A stretch of 64,000 nucleotides of DNA from Chthonomonas calidirosea (lineage in GTDB: Bacteria; Armatimonadota; Fimbriimonadia; Fimbriimonadales; Fimbriimonadaceae), in assembly GCA_945882415.1 (NCBI GenBank), contig CAMCWC010000002.1, forward strand, positions 1 through 64,000. The letters are read 5' to 3'. The position numbers were made by a program, and so were the translations under genes. The notes beneath the pieces are model-generated. The model saw nothing but the letters and a program-made list of their open reading frames with translations, was not told the origin of the DNA and did no database searches. Each line of letters begins with the position of its first letter. Position 1 is the first letter of the stretch. Below, piece by piece: positions 33,857 to 42,049 of this stretch.

Positions 33857-34312
33857 ATGACCATCCGACCCGCCACACGTCAAGACCTGCCTCGAATTTG
33901 GGAGCTCATCCTTGAACTCGCCGACTACGAAAAGCTCCTTCACAAAGTCGATGGCTCTCTGGAACAACTCAACCGAGACTTTGAACAAGCGTTCCAAAGC
34001 ACCGTCGCAGTGGACGGCGACGCAATCATCGGCTACACCTTGTGGTTCACCAACTACAGCACCTTCCGCACCAAACCCGGCATCTATCTGGAAGACCTGT
34101 ACGTGTCCCCAAGTCATCGCGGAAACGGCATCGGCAAGGCGCTCCTGCACGATCTATTTCAACGTGCCGAGCAGAAAAACTACGGTCGAGTGGAGTGGTC
34201 GGTGCTCGATTGGAACCAATCCGCGATCGATTTCTATCGTTCCCAAGGTGCCGAAGTGCTCGAAGACTGGCGAATTTGCCGGGTAACCATCGATTCGAAG
34301 ACAAAGTTTTAA
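33857..34312 (+). CDS. GNAT-family N-acetyltransferase (diamine/SAT-like)
   Basis: A 151-residue acetyltransferase close to the spermidine/thialysine SSAT-like group. The acetyl-CoA loop lies in IYLEDLYVSPSHRGNGIGKALL (76-97), preceded by GYTLWFTNYSTFRTKPG and followed by VEWSVLDWNQSAIDFYRSQGAE, a characteristic C-terminal half of SAT proteins. This suggests a polyamine or amino-acid amine substrate. Single-domain and cytoplasmic. It lies between the pheA hairpin and the amt promoter. Confidence 0.88.
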   Translation: MTIRPATRQDLPRIWELILELADYEKLLHKVDGSLEQLNRDFEQAFQSTVAVDGDAIIGYTLWFTNYSTFRTKPGIYLEDLYVSPSHRGNGIGKALLHDLFQRAEQKNYGRVEWSVLDWNQSAIDFYRSQGAEVLEDWRICRVTIDSKTKF

Positions 34313-34337
34313 CAATTCGAAACTTTCGTCGTATAAT
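34309..34337 (+). promoter_or_regulatory. amt promoter TTAACA-N17-TATAAT
   Basis: -35 TTAACA (34309-34314) and consensus -10 TATAAT (34332-34337), 17-base spacer. It starts within the stop of the upstream gene. Predicted leader of about 32 bases carries AGGAGG (34365-34370), 5 bases before the amt ATG. It is the best classical promoter in the window. Confidence 0.8.
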
Positions 34338-34375
34338 CCCGCATTCCCCAAAGGCGTGGAAATCAGGAGGATTCA

Positions 34376-35704
34376 ATGCGGGCTTTCAAACCTGCCTTAA
34401 TTAGCTTACTTTCTATCGCGTCAACCCTCGCATTCGCCCAGGATGCTGCTGCAGCAGCACCTCCCGCCATCGACAAGGCAGATAGCGCCTTCATGATCAT
34501 CAGCACGGCGCTGGTGCTTCTCATGACTCCCGCGCTCGCTTTGTTCTACGGTGGATTGGTCCACAAAAAGAACGTGTTGAACACGATGCTCATGAGTTTC
34601 CTCATGATGGGTGTCGTCAGCATCATCTGGGTCGTCATCGGCTACTCACTTGCCTTTGGCAAAGCCCCGAACGGATTCATCGGCGGATTCGACTATGTGA
34701 TGGGACAAAACGTGTCCGTCACCACACCGTACGGCACGCAGACCATTCCTGCTGCCCTCTTCATGCTGTTCCAGATGAAGTTCGCCATCATCACCCCGGC
34801 CCTCATTTCGGGAGCCATCGCCGAGCGCGCTCGGTTCCGCGGCTATCTGGTGTTCATGATCCTTTGGAGCATCTTCGTTTACTCGCCCATCGCATGTTGG
34901 GTTTGGAATGCTGACGGCTGGCTCTTCAAGATGGGCGCCCTCGACTTTGCAGGTGGAACGGTCGTTCACCTCGCAAGCGGAGTTTCGGCTCTCGCCCTCG
35001 TTCTGATCATCGGTCAGCGAAAGTCGCTGACTCCACCGCCAAACAACATCACCCTGACGCTGCTTGGAGCGGGACTCTTGTGGTTCGGTTGGTTCGGCTT
35101 CAACGCTGGATCTGCCCTCGCGATGAACGACATCGCCGTTCAGGCGTTCCTGGTCACTCACCTGGCCGCAGCCGCTGGAATGGTCGCTTGGCTAGTCGCC
35201 GAGCGAATGAAGACCGGAAAGAGCACCGCGATCGGTGGCGCTTCAGGTCTCGTCGCTGGCCTCGTTGTTATCACGCCTGCCGCAGGATTCGTTGACGTCA
35301 CTTCATCCATCATCATGGGTGTTCTTGCCGGCGTTGTTTGCTTCTTCGGCATTCAGCTCAAGCACAAGCTCGGCTACGATGATGCGCTTGACGTTGTGGG
35401 AATCCACGGCATCGGTGGTCTGCTCGGTGCAGTCCTTACGGGCGTCTTTGCATCGCCCGTGGTTAACAAGGCCATGGTCGAGCCGTTGCTCGAAACCGGC
35501 CGAATGAGCCTCATCATGAAGCAGCTCGCTGCCGTTGGTGGCGTCGGTCTCTTCGTGTTCGTCGCCTCGCTCATCCTCGGGAAACTCGTGGATGCAACCA
35601 TCGGTCTCCGCGTTTCGGAAGCCAGTGAAAACGACGGTCTCGACTCCCGAATCCACGGCGAAAGTGGATACGGCTTCGACGACGCGCTTACGCCGACGTC
35701 GTAG
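34376..35704 (+). CDS. amt: Ammonium transporter Amt/MEP/Rh family
   Basis: A 442-residue transporter with a cleavable-looking signal segment (1-22) and eleven transmembrane helices. Family features are LFYGGLVHKKNVLNTM, the first pore His in DFAGGTVVHLASG and the second in VVGIHGIGGLLGAVLTGVFA. Conducts ammonium at low nitrogen. Strong consensus promoter and Shine-Dalgarno. No glnB/glnK partner lies beside it. Its last 17 bases overlap the end of convergent lspA, and its terminator is inside lspA. Confidence 0.95.
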   Translation: MRAFKPALISLLSIASTLAFAQDAAAAAPPAIDKADSAFMIISTALVLLMTPALALFYGGLVHKKNVLNTMLMSFLMMGVVSIIWVVIGYSLAFGKAPNGFIGGFDYVMGQNVSVTTPYGTQTIPAALFMLFQMKFAIITPALISGAIAERARFRGYLVFMILWSIFVYSPIACWVWNADGWLFKMGALDFAGGTVVHLASGVSALALVLIIGQRKSLTPPPNNITLTLLGAGLLWFGWFGFNAGSALAMNDIAVQAFLVTHLAAAAGMVAWLVAERMKTGKSTAIGGASGLVAGLVVITPAAGFVDVTSSIIMGVLAGVVCFFGIQLKHKLGYDDALDVVGIHGIGGLLGAVLTGVFASPVVNKAMVEPLLETGRMSLIMKQLAAVGGVGLFVFVASLILGKLVDATIGLRVSEASENDGLDSRIHGESGYGFDDALTPTS

Positions 35705-36215
35705 TCTCGTTCGAATCCTGCTCCCGTCCCGGCTCTGCCGGGACGGGCTTTTTTGCGTCTGTGGGACTCAAAAACGCGGTCAGGATCAACAAGAATGTGC
35801 CAACCGTAATCAACGAATCCGCGACGTTAAACACCGGGAAATTGATCAGTCGGAACCAGAACATATCGGTTACTTTCCCGAATGCCAGCCGATCGATCAG
35901 ATTTCCAATCGCCCCGGCCGCAAACAATCCCATCGTCCAGTGCAGCAACTTCGGCTCGCTCGCGTGACGGTGACTGTGAACCGCCGCCATACCTGCAATG
36001 ATCAGCGCAACGGGCGACATAAAGACGCCCGCGCCTTGGAACATGCCGAAGGCGATCCCTTCGTTGTAGGTCAAGGTGATCTCAAAAATGCCCGGCCAGG
36101 GTTTGCCGCCGATACTGCCCTGCTGCGGAATCGCATCGCGAACCCACGCCTTAACGCCCTGATCTGCGAGCACGCCGGTTACAAACACCGTCCAAAAGAG
36201 CGTTGGCCCCTTCAA
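35688..36215 (-). CDS. lspA: Lipoprotein signal peptidase (signal peptidase II)
   Basis: A 175-residue aspartyl peptidase of the inner membrane that removes signal peptides from lipidated prolipoproteins. Four helices; the family boxes are ADQGVKAWVR, TYNEGIAFGMF, GAIGNLIDRLAFGKVTDMFWF (first catalytic Asp) and FPVFNVADSLI (second Asp). The C-terminal tail (KKPVPAEPGREQDSNETTTSA) is non-conserved and encoded across the amt terminator. Its start overlaps the ileS stop by 4 bases, the classical ileS-lspA order. Confidence 0.95.
   Translation of the reverse strand: MKGPTLFWTVFVTGVLADQGVKAWVRDAIPQQGSIGGKPWPGIFEITLTYNEGIAFGMFQGAGVFMSPVALIIAGMAAVHSHRHASEPKLLHWTMGLFAAGAIGNLIDRLAFGKVTDMFWFRLINFPVFNVADSLITVGTFLLILTAFLSPTDAKKPVPAEPGREQDSNETTTSA
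35723..35755 (+). terminator. amt rho-independent terminator inside the lspA 3' end
   Basis: Perfect 11-bp GC-rich stem (35723-35733 with 35737-35747), TCT loop, then CTTTTTTG. The same bases encode part of the LspA tail on the other strand. Confidence 0.9.
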
Positions 36216-39010
36216 ACGCCGAGCACCTGGCGATCCCGATCGGAAAGCAGAAACTCCTCCCGCTCAATGGAAATGCTCGTGACGTCCGGACGGCGCAAAC
36301 GACTTCTGGCACACTCGGGATAGCTTGATGGCGCAAACGAAATCGCTGGCTCGCCAAGCGTCAGCTCTACCCAACTCACGCGGAAGTAGTTCGCCAAATC
36401 GGAGATGGAGAACGAACTCATCACGCCGAAAGTGTCGGCTGGCAAGACAAGCCGAACGATGGCGTCCTGGCTGTTCTTGATGCCATCCGTACCCTTGTAC
36501 TGCTCAAACGCAGAATTGACGGTGTCGCGCAGACCGCGCAAACTCTCGAACCGAGCCTGCAACGGCGAACCTTCAATCTCCTGAAGCCGTTCAACAGTTG
36601 GCGTTCGGAAGCGTTCCGTGTGGATCGACTGCTCGGATGCGTTCAGACCAAGCTCTCGCATCTTCATCCAGGTCTCTTCTGCCGTGAAGGCGAGAATCGG
36701 TGCCACAAGGGTGAGCAACTGGTTCAGAATATACAGGCAAGTTGCCTGACCCGAGCGTCGGCTCGGCCAGTTCACGCCATCGCAGTACATTCGGTCCTTG
36801 ATTGCATCCAGATAGAACTTCGAGAGCTCTTCGCGACAGAAGTTGTGGATCGCGTTGATCACCCCACCGAAGTCGAAAGCTTCGTACTTCTGGGCGCAAT
36901 CGGCGGCGAGCAAATCGGCTTGTTCGCGAATCCATTCATCCAACTCGGCCCAGGACCCTTCGGTCGTCGGCCCCTCGCTGGTGGCGTCGTATCCCGCCGC
37001 GCTGCTCAACAAGAACCGGAGCGTGTTGCGCACGTTTCGGTAGCTGTCTCCGATCTGCTTCAGAAGGGCGTCCGAACACGGAACATCCGACTGGTAGTCC
37101 ACGCTTGCAACCCAGTAGCGCAGAATGTCGGCGCCGTACTGGTTGGCCGCCGCCATCGGCTCGATGACGTTGCCCAGGCTCTTCGACATCTTTCGGCCTT
37201 CGCTGTCGGTGACAAATCCGTGGGTGACTACCGTTCGATACGGCGCGGCACCCTTGATGGCGGTGCCGAGGATCAAGGAGGTGTTGAACCAACCTCGATG
37301 CTGGTCCGATCCTTCGAAGTACACGTCAGCTGGCCAGTGGAGACCTTGTGTCTTCCACTGTGGGGTCACCTGTGAGTCGAGCGTCACCAACGACGATGAA
37401 CCAGAGTCGAACCACACATCCAGCGTGTCGGTTTCTTTCTCGAACTCCGTCTCACCGGTTTCCGGGTGCACGTAACCGTCCGGAAGAATCTGGCTGGCTT
37501 CAACTTCAAACCAAGCGTCTGATCCCCGCTCTTCGACCAACCGCGCCACCGCTTCGATCGCCTCTGGGTCCAGTACAGGCACCCGCGATTCCTTGCCGTA
37601 GAACACCGGAATGCCAACGCCCCAGGGCCTCTGGCGTGAGATGCACCAGTCGGGACGATTTCGAACCATCGCCTCGATTCGGTTTTGACCCACCGGCGGA
37701 ACCCACTGGACGCCCTGGATTTCTTCCAGCATCTGCTCCCGAATCGGATCGATACTCAGGAACCACTGCTCGGTCGCTCGGAAGATCACCGGCTTGCCAT
37801 CGCGCTCCGCGTACGGATAAGTGTGGTGGTACGGCTCGCTCTTCAGTAGCGCGCCGACTTCTTTCAGCCGATCAACTACGACGGTGTCGCAGTCCTTGTA
37901 GTAAGTTCCCGCGAATTCGCCCGCTTCGGCGGTGAGGACGCCCCTACCGTCCACGGTGTTTGGCACGGGTAGGCCGTACTTCTGACCGGTGTAGAAGTCG
38001 TCCCGCCCGTGGGACGGTGCGGTGTGAACCACGCCGGTACCGTCTTCGGTAGTCACGTACTCCGCCATCACCACAACGGACGGGCGATCAAAAATCGGAT
38101 GCGAGAACGTGGCGTGATCGAAGTTGATTCCTTCGCGGTTGGCAACGATCTCAAACTCTGTCCATCCGAGCTTTACCGCAACGCGCTCAACCAGGGCCGA
38201 AACGATCAGATAATGATCCTCGCCAACCTTAACGATCGCGTAGTCAAGTTGAGGATGGAAGGCAACGGCAAGGTTCGCCGGAATGGTCCAAGGCGTTGTC
38301 GTCCAGATGATTGTGTAGAGATTCTTGAACTCAGAAAAAATCTGGTTCGGATCGTCCCGCAGGGCAAATCGAACGTAGATGGAGGTCGATACGTGGTCGT
38401 GGTAGACGATTTCGGTATCAGCAAGAGCGGTTTGCGAAGTAGGACTCCAAAGCGTCGGGCGAAGGCCCTTGTAGATGTGACCACCTTCAACCAGCTTCTT
38501 GAAAGTTCGGACCAGTTCCGCTTCGTAGGAGTAATCCAGGGTGGCGTATGGATGCTTCCACAATCCAAGCACGCCGAGCCTTTCAAACTGTTCGGATTGG
38601 ATCTTGATGTACTCGTAAGCGTGCTCGCGGCATGCGGTACGCAGGGCAGAACCGGTAACGGTTTCCTTTTTCGCCGCAAGCTTTTTGGTTACCGCAAGTT
38701 CAATCGGCAACCCGTGGCTATCGAATCCGGGCACGTAAGGCGCTCGGTAGCCCATCATCGTTCGGCTCTTGACCGTAAAGTCTTTGAGAATCTTGTTCAG
38801 AGCCGTGCCCAGGTGGATGGGACTGTTGGTGTAAGGCGGGCCGTCGTGCAGGACGTAGCTCGGTGCGCCGTCTCGGCTGGCCAGAATCTGAGCGTAGAGG
38901 TCCCGCTCCTCCCAAATCGCCAAAATCGACGGCTCCAGGGCCGGCAAATTGGCCTTCATCGGAATCGTAGATTCAGCGTCGGGTAGTTGGAGAGTGCTCC
39001 GCAAATCCAT
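36212..39010 (-). CDS. ileS: Isoleucyl-tRNA synthetase
   Basis: A 932-residue class I synthetase. HIGH appears as HLGT in SPIHLGTALNKILKDF, KMSKS as KMSKSLGNV, and the CP1 editing domain is complete (TIIWTTTPWTIPANLAVAF, with GTGVVHTAPSHGRDDF). The N-terminus LQLPDAESTIPMKANLPALEPSILAIWEE is typical. The C-terminal zinc knuckle usual for this type (CxxCW ... CxRC) is degenerate: PECARSRLRRPDV keeps a single Cys and the downstream Cys pair is missing. TACAAT lies 9 bases before the ATG. Operon with lspA. Confidence 0.96.
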   Translation of the reverse strand: MDLRSTLQLPDAESTIPMKANLPALEPSILAIWEERDLYAQILASRDGAPSYVLHDGPPYTNSPIHLGTALNKILKDFTVKSRTMMGYRAPYVPGFDSHGLPIELAVTKKLAAKKETVTGSALRTACREHAYEYIKIQSEQFERLGVLGLWKHPYATLDYSYEAELVRTFKKLVEGGHIYKGLRPTLWSPTSQTALADTEIVYHDHVSTSIYVRFALRDDPNQIFSEFKNLYTIIWTTTPWTIPANLAVAFHPQLDYAIVKVGEDHYLIVSALVERVAVKLGWTEFEIVANREGINFDHATFSHPIFDRPSVVVMAEYVTTEDGTGVVHTAPSHGRDDFYTGQKYGLPVPNTVDGRGVLTAEAGEFAGTYYKDCDTVVVDRLKEVGALLKSEPYHHTYPYAERDGKPVIFRATEQWFLSIDPIREQMLEEIQGVQWVPPVGQNRIEAMVRNRPDWCISRQRPWGVGIPVFYGKESRVPVLDPEAIEAVARLVEERGSDAWFEVEASQILPDGYVHPETGETEFEKETDTLDVWFDSGSSSLVTLDSQVTPQWKTQGLHWPADVYFEGSDQHRGWFNTSLILGTAIKGAAPYRTVVTHGFVTDSEGRKMSKSLGNVIEPMAAANQYGADILRYWVASVDYQSDVPCSDALLKQIGDSYRNVRNTLRFLLSSAAGYDATSEGPTTEGSWAELDEWIREQADLLAADCAQKYEAFDFGGVINAIHNFCREELSKFYLDAIKDRMYCDGVNWPSRRSGQATCLYILNQLLTLVAPILAFTAEETWMKMRELGLNASEQSIHTERFRTPTVERLQEIEGSPLQARFESLRGLRDTVNSAFEQYKGTDGIKNSQDAIVRLVLPADTFGVMSSFSISDLANYFRVSWVELTLGEPAISFAPSSYPECARSRLRRPDVTSISIEREEFLLSDRDRQVLGV

Positions 39011-39019
39011 GGACTTAGG

Positions 39020-39025
39020 ATTGTA
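39020..39025 (-). promoter_or_regulatory. -10 element TACAAT directly upstream of ileS
   Basis: Minus-strand TACAAT with a 9-base gap to the ileS ATG. It leaves no room for a T-box riboswitch or Shine-Dalgarno leader on this transcript. Confidence 0.55.
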
Positions 39026-39105
39026 CCGGCGAGGCCGAAATGTCCCGGACTTTCATCGAGTAAAGGCGAAGCGCGGATGTTCGCCCGCTGCGTTGCGAGT
39101 CGAAT

Positions 39106-39309
39106 TTAGGCCGCGTATAGTTTCGGCTCACGACGAACGAATCCGATCAATCGGATTGCGCCTGCCTGCAGCATTTCTTGTGTGTCAAACGAAAGGTCAG
39201 ATTCCCGCCGAACGTCGCCGACTTTTACCGGGAACGCAAACAGCGGACTGCTTGCATCGGCGACCTCATAAACCCCTTCGTACGATTCGTGACGGTGGGG
39301 GGAGCTCAC
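39106..39309 (-). CDS. Small hypothetical protein
   Basis: A 67-residue protein, unrecognised. It is mixed alpha/beta in character (FPVKVGDVRRESDLSF, MLQAGAIRLIGFVRREPKL), without signal or helix. The GTG start is supported by TAGTAT with a 6-base gap, the same layout as at other starts in the window. It lies between the pilin operon and ileS on the same strand, separated from ileS by 95 bases that contain the ileS promoter. Confidence 0.5.
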   Translation of the reverse strand: MSSPHRHESYEGVYEVADASSPLFAFPVKVGDVRRESDLSFDTQEMLQAGAIRLIGFVRREPKLYAA

Positions 39310-39315
39310 ACATAG

Positions 39316-39321
39316 ATACTA
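39316..39321 (-). promoter_or_regulatory. -10-like TAGTAT, leaderless spacing to GTG 39309
   Basis: Minus-strand TAGTAT, 6 bases before the GTG of the 67-residue gene. Confidence 0.45.
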
Positions 39322-39396
39322 GTCTCTAGAAGGGCAATCCTCGCGTGACCGTTTTTGGTGTCACACCTTTTCGCCAAAAACCAGTAACAGTTTTCG

Positions 39397-40173
39397 CTAT
39401 CCCCGAACTCGACGCAACCGCCAAACGAGCTTTGCCGCTCCAGAAGACAGCTGCTTAGATGTAAACGCCTTCGCGCTGCCGTCCAAAAGACCTATCACTG
39501 CTCGTCCGTCGTCTTGGCCGGTACTGCCGTATCGAGCGTAAACCGGACGAAGGGCCGTGCAGGGAAGCATTGGCAAGACCTTGACCAGGTCCTTATCGGA
39601 GACTAGCGGCGGGGACATTGCAACGTCTTCTAGAAGTCGAGTTCCGTTGTTCGGCTCAAACTCGTGGCCGCAGTATCGCTGCTCGGGATCTCCGCCCGGG
39701 GTCGTGGCAAACAAGGCCGAGTTGCTCGGGATGGAGTCGAAGCTCAGTGACTTGCGGTAACCCTCACACGGAACGCCGTCTGGAGATGTGCCCGCACAAC
39801 CGGAGCCGTTCGTGGCGGTATCTGCGTTCAGCCCCCAGCTCAAAAAACCACGATCGCTATACCGACGGCTTGGCGGTGGAGTCGCGCCCGGCGCGGTGAG
39901 CAAGGCATCCGACTTCAAATACTCTTTCAGGATCTCTGGCCAAACCTTTCGAAGGGCCTCCTTTTTGTTGTATGCCGTGGACGGCGGAGAATTACCATCG
40001 ACGTCGACCGAATACAACAAAGCCGCTTCCGTGAGTTGCTTCGCATTTGACAGGGCAGCGGTCACTTGTCCACCGACCTTTGCGCCGTTGATCACCGGAA
40101 AGAGGATTGCCGCAAGAAGGGCAATGATGCCGATGGCCAGCAAGATTTCCAAAAGGGTAAATCCGCGTCTCAC
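39397..40173 (-). CDS. Prepilin-type N-terminal cleavage/methylation (pseudopilin-like) protein
   Basis: A 258-residue type IV pilin-like protein. The class III signal MRRG|FTLLEILLAIGIIALLAAILFPV is cut by prepilin peptidase after Gly4, and Glu at mature position 5 is conserved. The hydrophobic helix is followed by a globular domain with four Cys (CAGTSPDGVPC, RYC and LPC) and a C-terminal LLDGSAKAFTSKQL, similar to the H-X9-DG region of DUF1559-type pseudopilins. No pilus assembly genes are in the window. ATGA overlap with the upstream zinc-ribbon protein. Confidence 0.85.
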   Translation of the reverse strand: MRRGFTLLEILLAIGIIALLAAILFPVINGAKVGGQVTAALSNAKQLTEAALLYSVDVDGNSPPSTAYNKKEALRKVWPEILKEYLKSDALLTAPGATPPPSRRYSDRGFLSWGLNADTATNGSGCAGTSPDGVPCEGYRKSLSFDSIPSNSALFATTPGGDPEQRYCGHEFEPNNGTRLLEDVAMSPPLVSDKDLVKVLPMLPCTALRPVYARYGSTGQDDGRAVIGLLDGSAKAFTSKQLSSGAAKLVWRLRRVRG

Positions 40174-40850
40174 TCTTCATCCTCCGGAACGCGTTTCATT
40201 GCTTCGCCCGAAATCTTGTAGCCCATAACCTTGGCCGCATTTTCGATTCCTCGCGTGCGGTTCATAAACAGCGCGGTGGAGTTCGGGAACGTCGCCACAA
40301 CTTGATCTTCGGTAACGAAGTTCACCGTGCAGTCAACATCCACGGGAAAACTGTTTGATGGCATGGCGGAAACCGACCGCACGGCGAGTTTCCCGGCCAG
40401 CAGCTTGTACTTTCCTTCTGCCTTCACCGGCGAAGGGCGAACCAGAATGTTTGCCTTGAAAGTTTCGTTCTTCGCAAAGCTAAAGAGACCCTTGATGGTT
40501 TCCTCGCGAATCCCCATTGTGCTTTCAGGCGTTGGCGGATAGATGATTCGGTTCACTTCCCACTCGCCAACGATGCCTGGCTCCGATGCGATTCCAAGTT
40601 GGGCTTTGAGCTTAGTAAAGCCATCTTTCCAAGGCTGCGCATAGGCTGAATAGGCGAGAGCTAAAAAACCAAAAGTGAAAGCCAAGAACGGCGTCCACGC
40701 TCCGGGCTCTTCGTACTTTGGCGCGGGAATGCGCTTGCGCTTTGGCAGCTTCGCCAGCCCAGCACCAATGGCCGTATAGCCACACTTTCGGCATTTCTCA
40801 GCGCCTCGCGCCCATGAATCACCGCACTTCGGACACCGACCAAGATCCAC
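40170..40850 (-). CDS. Zinc-ribbon membrane-anchored hypothetical protein
   Basis: A 226-residue protein. The N-terminus is a zinc ribbon (CPKC at 6-9, CRKC at 20-23), then a basic linker and one transmembrane helix (about 53-71, TPFLAFTFGFLALAYSAYA), followed by an external domain of about 150 residues (IVGEWEVNRIIYPPTPES ... FSFAKNETFKANILV) resembling lipocalin-like or DUF-type strands. Zinc ribbon inside and beta domain outside is a recurrent but uncharacterised layout. It starts with GTG. Its stop overlaps the pilin-like gene by 4 bases, so the two are probably co-translated. Confidence 0.65.
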   Translation of the reverse strand: MDLGRCPKCGDSWARGAEKCRKCGYTAIGAGLAKLPKRKRIPAPKYEEPGAWTPFLAFTFGFLALAYSAYAQPWKDGFTKLKAQLGIASEPGIVGEWEVNRIIYPPTPESTMGIREETIKGLFSFAKNETFKANILVRPSPVKAEGKYKLLAGKLAVRSVSAMPSNSFPVDVDCTVNFVTEDQVVATFPNSTALFMNRTRGIENAAKVMGYKISGEAMKRVPEDEE

Positions 40851-40902
40851 GGAGAATAGTCTGCACCAATTGTGATAAGTTCGCTACCCCGCAAACTCTG
40901 AG

Positions 40903-41970
40903 CTAACCCGTCCGTGAACTCTGGACCGCTCCAGCAAGTTCCGCCAGAAGCGTTTTAGTCTCTGAAAGGCCAATGCAAGCGTCCGTAATGCTTTGTCCAT
41001 AGACCAACGGTTCGCCTGGCTTGGCATCTTGCCGGCTTTCAACCAGGTGGCTTTCGATCATAACGCCCAAAATGGCTTTCGAGCCAGAGCGGATCTGACC
41101 TGCGACGTCGCGTAGCACCGCCCCCTGTTTTCGATAGTCCTTACTCGAATTTCCGTGGCTGCAGTCGATCATCACGCGCTGCGGCAGACCGTTCTTCGCC
41201 AGCAACTCACAAGCCGCCGCAACGCTCTCTGCGTCGAAGTTCGGGCCAGATCGTGAGCCGCCACGCAGAATCACATGGCCATCCGTGTTTCCGGTGGTCT
41301 GAAAAATAGCTCCCACCGAGTCCTTGGTAACGCTAGGGAACCAGTGCGATCTCCTCGCCGCCATGACGGCATCAACCGCGGCCTGCAAGTTTCCATCCGT
41401 TGAGTTCTTAAATCCAACCGGCATGCTCACGCCCGATGCCAACTCACGATGGACTTGACTTTCCGTCGTTCGCGCGCCGATCGCAATCCAACTGGTGAGG
41501 TCCGAAATGTGCTGAGGAATTTGTAAATCCAAAAACTCGGATGCCGTTGGCAATCCAAGTTCGTTCAGCTTCACCAACAGCCCGCGCGCTCCGCGAAGGC
41601 CTTTGTTGATGTGGAAGCTCTCGTCCAAGTCCGGGTCGTTGATGTACCCCTTCCAACCAACCGTACTGCGAGGTTTCTCGAAGTAGGCGCGCATCACGAT
41701 CAACAGCTCGTCGGCATACGTATCGGACATCGCCTTCAGCCGGTGCCCGTACTCTTCTGCCGATTCCAAGTCATGAATGCTGCATGGCCCAACCACTACC
41801 ACCTGACGAGAATCCTCACCGGAGATGATTTGGCTGATCGCCTTTCGCGTTGAACTAATCAGATCGCTCATTGCATCGGTGAGCGGAAGCTCTTCGATGA
41901 GAATTGCGGGCGGGATCAGCGGGCGTGTCGCGCTAATGCGAAGGTCGTCGGTAGGTTGGCGCGTTGGCAT
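40903..41970 (-). CDS. aroG: 3-deoxy-7-phosphoheptulonate (DAHP) synthase, AroG-type
   Basis: A 355-residue type I DAHP synthase, first step of the shikimate pathway, condensing PEP and erythrose-4-phosphate. Family segments: DDLRISATRPLIPPAILIEELP at the N-terminus (regulatory extension), VVVGPCSIHD, MRAYFEKPRSTVGWKGYINDP, ARTTESQVHRELASG and VMIDCSHGNSSKDY. Metal ligands Cys, His, Glu and Asp are in these motifs. The start was set at MPTRQPTDDL by analogy with E. coli AroG; an upstream in-frame ATG (42051) adds 27 unusual residues and shares its CATG with the divergent peptidase start. Confidence 0.94.
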   Translation of the reverse strand: MPTRQPTDDLRISATRPLIPPAILIEELPLTDAMSDLISSTRKAISQIISGEDSRQVVVVGPCSIHDLESAEEYGHRLKAMSDTYADELLIVMRAYFEKPRSTVGWKGYINDPDLDESFHINKGLRGARGLLVKLNELGLPTASEFLDLQIPQHISDLTSWIAIGARTTESQVHRELASGVSMPVGFKNSTDGNLQAAVDAVMAARRSHWFPSVTKDSVGAIFQTTGNTDGHVILRGGSRSGPNFDAESVAAACELLAKNGLPQRVMIDCSHGNSSKDYRKQGAVLRDVAGQIRSGSKAILGVMIESHLVESRQDAKPGEPLVYGQSITDACIGLSETKTLLAELAGAVQSSRTG

Positions 41971-42037
41971 GAGAGATTTGGACGCCTCATATTCTGGCCG
42001 GAATCCAACATTCGAAACGACGCGAACCACACAGAGG

Positions 42038-42043
42038 TAATTT
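42038..42043 (+). promoter_or_regulatory. -10-like TAATTT, leaderless spacing to ATG 42050
   Basis: TAATTT 6 bases before the M16 peptidase ATG; no Shine-Dalgarno. Confidence 0.45.
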
Positions 42044-42049
42044 GTATCC

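Noticed and set aside
35709-35718. GTTCGAATCC, a tRNA T-loop-like sequence
   Set aside because: It lies in the 3' coding part of lspA just after amt, with no acceptor, D or anticodon arms around it; the nearby hairpin is the amt terminator.
38009-38986. Long frame antisense to ileS
   Set aside because: The opposite strand encodes conserved IleS blocks; the frame is a shadow.
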